DNA from: CF-161 sp035263645
GTDB taxonomy: Bacteria; Chloroflexota; Dormibacteria; Dormibacterales; Dormibacteraceae
DNA length: 9,813 bases
Assembly (NCBI GenBank): GCA_035263645.1
Contig: DATFRD010000301.1
Location: 1-9,813 of the forward strand
Direction: 5' to 3'
How positions within the stretch are numbered: position 1 is the first letter of the stretch; each line of letters begins with the position of its first letter. The notes below the pieces were generated by a model that was given only the letters and a program-made list of their open reading frames with translations, had not been told where the DNA came from and did not search any database. This document shows, piece after piece, positions 7,175 to 9,813 of this stretch. The translations under genes and the position numbers were made by a program.

Positions 7175-7201
7175 GGCTCCGGGCGCCGAGAATCAACCGC
7201 C

Positions 7202-8119
7202 GTGCGGCCACGGCCTCAGGAGCACACCCGCTGGGGGCGGGACCACCCGCGCGAGGGATGGTTCGACGTCCGCGAGCTGGAGCCGGGCGTTCATCTCATC
7301 GGAGAGCCCGGCCACGTCAATTCGTTCCTGATCCAGGGCGCCTCGTCAGCGGTCCTGCTGGACACGGGACTCGGCGTCGCCGACATCCGCAGCGTGGCCG
7401 AGGAGCTGACCGACAGGCGCCTCCTGGTGGTCAACTCGCACTACCACTTCGACCACACGGGCGGCAACGGACTCTTCGAGGATGTCGCCATCCACCGTGC
7501 CGGGGCCGACCTGCTCCAGAGGCCGCCGCCCGACGGCCTGGCCGCCGGCTACATGGAGTACACCCGGCGACTGCTGGAGGCCTGGGGGCCCTACAAGGCG
7601 GCCGACGACCTGTACTTCCACCTCCTGACCGTGGAGCGTCTCGTCCGGCCTCTCCCGCGGGGCTTCGACCCGGCCACCTATCGCATCGTCCCGACGGTCG
7701 CCAGCCGACTGCTCGACGACGGCGACGTCCTCGACCTCGGCGGCCGGCGGCTGCGCATCCTCCACACGCCCGGGCACTCGCCCGACTGCATCTGCGTCCT
7801 CGACGAGGAGAACGGCCTGCTCTTCGGCGGTGACACGATCAATACCGGCCCCATCTACGCCCACCTGCCCGAGTCCGACCTGGCCGGGTTCGCCCAATCG
7901 ACGCGGCGGCTGGCCCAGCTCGAAGCCGGCGTGCGCCGCGTGTTCGTCTGTCACTTCCTCCGCGTCGAGAACGAGCCGCGCCTGCTGGGAGAGATCGCCG
8001 AGGGGTTCGAACGCCTGCTGGCTGGCGACGTGGATATGAGAGATAATGTCGACTGCCTCGACTTCCCCGTGCGCGAAGCCTGCTTCGATCACTTCTCGAT
8101 CTTCGTGCCGGCAGTCTGA
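7202..8119 (+). CDS. Metallo-beta-lactamase-fold hydrolase
   Basis: This is a 305-residue, probably cytoplasmic, zinc-dependent hydrolase with no signal peptide. The MBL domain begins near residue 25 (LEPGVHLIGEPGHVNSFLI). The signature HYHFDH (80-85) supplies His80, His82, Asp84 and His85; His192 (HTPGHS), Asp211 (GGD) and His251 (VCHF) complete a two-metal site. All expected ligands are present, so it should be active. The fold includes glyoxalase II, lactonases, sulfatases and beta-lactamases; the 107-residue gap from His85 to His192 is unlike AiiA-type lactonases. I cannot assign a substrate. It is divergent from the LacI-controlled importer and may share its operator, so it may act on an imported compound. 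The first start in this frame is GTG 7202, with only a weak ribosome site. No earlier in-frame start exists back to about 7080, and an orphan ATG at 7102 is out of frame. Confidence 0.9.
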   Translation: MRPRPQEHTRWGRDHPREGWFDVRELEPGVHLIGEPGHVNSFLIQGASSAVLLDTGLGVADIRSVAEELTDRRLLVVNSHYHFDHTGGNGLFEDVAIHRAGADLLQRPPPDGLAAGYMEYTRRLLEAWGPYKAADDLYFHLLTVERLVRPLPRGFDPATYRIVPTVASRLLDDGDVLDLGGRRLRILHTPGHSPDCICVLDEENGLLFGGDTINTGPIYAHLPESDLAGFAQSTRRLAQLEAGVRRVFVCHFLRVENEPRLLGEIAEGFERLLAGDVDMRDNVDCLDFPVREACFDHFSIFVPAV

Positions 8120-8128
8120 GCGCCCGCC

Positions 8129-8160
8129 AGGGCCTCCCGGTCATTGTGTGAACCGGCCTT
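8129..8160 (+). terminator. Weak stem-loop after the hydrolase gene, possible terminator
   Basis: Ten bases after the hydrolase stop, CCGGTCA (8137-8143) can pair with TG(A)ACCGG (8149-8156) around the loop TTGTG, with one bulged A. AGGG/CCTT can extend it across an internal loop. Only two T residues follow, so it is a poor intrinsic terminator. It is the only structure of this kind in the 144-bp gap before the next gene on the same strand. Confidence 0.25.
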
Positions 8161-8250
8161 GACAGTCTCGCAGTTCGCCGCCGATGAGGCGATGCGCGTC
8201 TGCTCAGACGGTCGCCCGCGCGTCGTCTTCTATGCAATGCTGTACGACGT

Positions 8251-8255
8251 GGAGG
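8251..8255 (+). promoter_or_regulatory. Ribosome-binding site of the secreted propeller protein
   Basis: GGAGG lies eight bases before ATG 8264. In-frame ATGs at 8237 and 8192 have no well-placed Shine-Dalgarno sequence. This site therefore sets the start, although the longer forms would give the signal peptide the positive residues it otherwise lacks. Confidence 0.6.
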
Positions 8256-8263
8256 CCGGGGGA

Positions 8264-9813
8264 ATGGTAACGAGCATCGTCACAGCACTGTTGGTCGTCG
8301 GATCGCTTGCGGCGTTGCCAGCCCGTGTCGACTCGTCGACGGCAGGGCCCGCCGCGGCGGTCGCGCAGCGCGGCGGCATGACGCACGCGGCTCCGGGGAT
8401 CTCCGCATCGGCGGTCCAGTTCTCCGACATGGCCCTGGACGAAGCCCACGGGCTGCTGTACGGATCCGACACGGAGCACGGCAAGGTGTGGGTCTATACG
8501 GTGTCGGACCTGAACATCGTCGCCATGATCGACGTGGGCTCCACCTCCCGGCCGCTCGGCCTCGACCTCTCGTCCGACGGCTCCACGCTCGCCGTGGCCA
8601 GGTCGGCGTCCGGCGATATCGCCCTGCTCGACACCACCAGCCGCATGCAGACCGCCACGCTGGTTCCCGTCGTCGCCAGCGGGCCGAACGTCCCCTCGGT
8701 GGTGCGCTTCGGTCGGACGGGCCGCGTCTACTCCGCAGGCAGTCCCGGCGGCGACGTCATCCACGTCTTCGACACCACGACAGACAAGGAGATCGCCCAT
8801 TCGTCGACGGCAGTCGGGGCAAACCCCGACCTGGCCATCACCGCCGATCACAGCACCATCTTCGACATCGAGGGCGCGCCGAGCCAGCCCGCGCTGGTCT
8901 CCTTCGACGTGAGCACCGACACCCCGACGATCATCCATGCGGCGGCGTCCGGCTCGGTGCAGGGGAGCAGGGTCGCGATCAAGCCCGACGGCAGCACCGT
9001 GTACACGTCCGCCGGCCAGGTCTGGTCCGGCGATCTGCAGCACCTGCTGGGCACCATCAACCCCGCCGGCAGCTTCGTGGCGTACTCGCCGGGCATCGAC
9101 CGGGTGTTCTTCACTGGGACTACGCCCGTGACCAACCAGCTGACCATGGCGAGCCCGAGCACGTTTGCCATCCTGGCGCAGTTCCTGACTGCCGACGGCA
9201 GCCGGACCGGCGTGTTCCGTGTGAATGCGGCCGGGTCCGCGGCGTTCGTGGACGAGAACGGCCAGCTGGAGACGGTCAACCTCCTGGCCCCCGACTCGCC
9301 CCGGAACCTGACGGCCCGTGCTGGCATCGGGAGCACCGTGGTGACCTGGACCCCGCCGCTGTACGGCGGAACGAGCGCCATCGCGGGCTACAACGTCAAG
9401 GAGCTTGGGGGCCTGACCACAACGGTCCCGCCCACGCAGACCTCGGTGGTGCTCACCGGGCTCTCGGCCAGCGTCGGGCACGGCTACGCCGTGTCCGCGT
9501 TCAACAGGTTCGGCGAAGGCACTGATTCCGCGCGCACGCCGTTCCTGAACGTCCAGCCGGGAGGGACGTACCACGCACTGATACCGGCCAGGGTGCTGGA
9601 CACTCGGAGCGGTGGGGGCCCGCTGGGACCGGGTCAGACGCTTCCGCTGCCGGTGACCGGGCAGGGTGGCGTGCCGGCCCTGGTCAACGGCGCGGGCGTG
9701 TCGGCCGTGGTGCTGAACGTGACCGTGACCGACACGACAGCGGCAAGCTTCCTGACGGTGTTCCCGACCGGGACGGCGCTGCCGACGGCGTCGAGCCTGA
9801 ACTGGGTCGCCGG
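8264..9813 (+). CDS. Secreted beta-propeller / fibronectin type III / RVLDTR-module protein, 3' end missing
   Basis: This is an exported multidomain protein of which 516 residues are visible before the right edge. Residues 1-22 form a hydrophobic signal segment (IVTALLVVGSLAALPA), unusual in lacking Lys/Arg before it. Residues about 50-340 are a YVTN/NHL-like beta-propeller, with repeated blades such as DTEHGKVWVYTVSDL (69-83), SGDIALLDTTS (116-126) and GGDVIHVFDTTTD (162-174). A fibronectin type III domain spans about 343-428, with PDSPRNLTA, VVTWTPP and GYAVSAFNRFGEG. From about 435 a further module begins (YHALIPARVLDTRSGGGPLG, then VVLNVTVTD), a kind found in many actinobacterial extracellular proteins. 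No catalytic motif is visible. Such proteins usually act in binding or surface display. The gene is unlikely to belong to the importer unit, given the gap and its own ribosome site. Confidence 0.88.
   Translation, partial: MVTSIVTALLVVGSLAALPARVDSSTAGPAAAVAQRGGMTHAAPGISASAVQFSDMALDEAHGLLYGSDTEHGKVWVYTVSDLNIVAMIDVGSTSRPLGLDLSSDGSTLAVARSASGDIALLDTTSRMQTATLVPVVASGPNVPSVVRFGRTGRVYSAGSPGGDVIHVFDTTTDKEIAHSSTAVGANPDLAITADHSTIFDIEGAPSQPALVSFDVSTDTPTIIHAAASGSVQGSRVAIKPDGSTVYTSAGQVWSGDLQHLLGTINPAGSFVAYSPGIDRVFFTGTTPVTNQLTMASPSTFAILAQFLTADGSRTGVFRVNAAGSAAFVDENGQLETVNLLAPDSPRNLTARAGIGSTVVTWTPPLYGGTSAIAGYNVKELGGLTTTVPPTQTSVVLTGLSASVGHGYAVSAFNRFGEGTDSARTPFLNVQPGGTYHALIPARVLDTRSGGGPLGPGQTLPLPVTGQGGVPALVNGAGVSAVVLNVTVTDTTAASFLTVFPTGTALPTASSLNWVA

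Noticed and set aside
8159..8187. Possible promoter with a perfect TTGACA at 8159-8164
   Set aside because: At 16-18 bases of spacing the -10 candidates are CGATGA or GATGAG, which do not fit TAnnnT. A lone -35 match is not enough.
8204..9574. 456-residue minus-strand frame opposite the propeller protein
   Set aside because: The plus strand shows a ribosome site, signal segment, propeller blades and FN3 motifs in one uninterrupted frame; the minus product is featureless.

Overview
The window is very GC-rich, with strong G/C preference at third codon positions, GTG starts and GTGA gene overlaps. It carries an Opp/Dpp-type ABC importer under a LacI-family regulator and a large secreted protein ending in an 'RVLDTR...LNVTVT' module. 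This suggests a high-GC actinobacterium or a related soil lineage. The sequence does not narrow it further. There are no RNA genes, CRISPR arrays or insertion sequences that I can see.

Minus strand, bases 6983 to 1 (read right to left): a compact operon of lacI-type repressor, inner-membrane permease 1, a permease 2-ATPase 1 fusion, ATPase 2, and a solute-binding lipoprotein whose 3' end is off the left edge. The spacings are 3 bp, then two 4-base GTGA overlaps, then 87 bp containing a GC-rich hairpin just before the binding-protein gene. Together these encode a complete family-5 (peptide/nickel/oligosaccharide) importer. LacI control makes a sugar or oligosaccharide ligand more likely than a peptide, but no glycoside hydrolase lies in the window to confirm it.

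Divergent control region, 6984-7201: two adjacent 14-bp LacI-type operators (7015-7042) lie 32 bp upstream of the lacI start. They are placed to repress the importer operon and possibly the plus-strand gene. Rightward of them is a 100-bp stretch with nested perfect inverted repeats and an orphan Shine-Dalgarno/ATG that is out of frame with the gene that follows.

Plus strand: a metallo-beta-lactamase-fold hydrolase (7202-8119) with all zinc ligands. After a 144-bp gap comes a secreted multidomain protein (8264 to beyond 9813) with a signal peptide, a YVTN-like beta-propeller, a fibronectin type III domain and the start of an RVLDTR module. The hydrolase may act on whatever the importer brings in, since the two share the operator region. 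The secreted protein looks like a separate unit.
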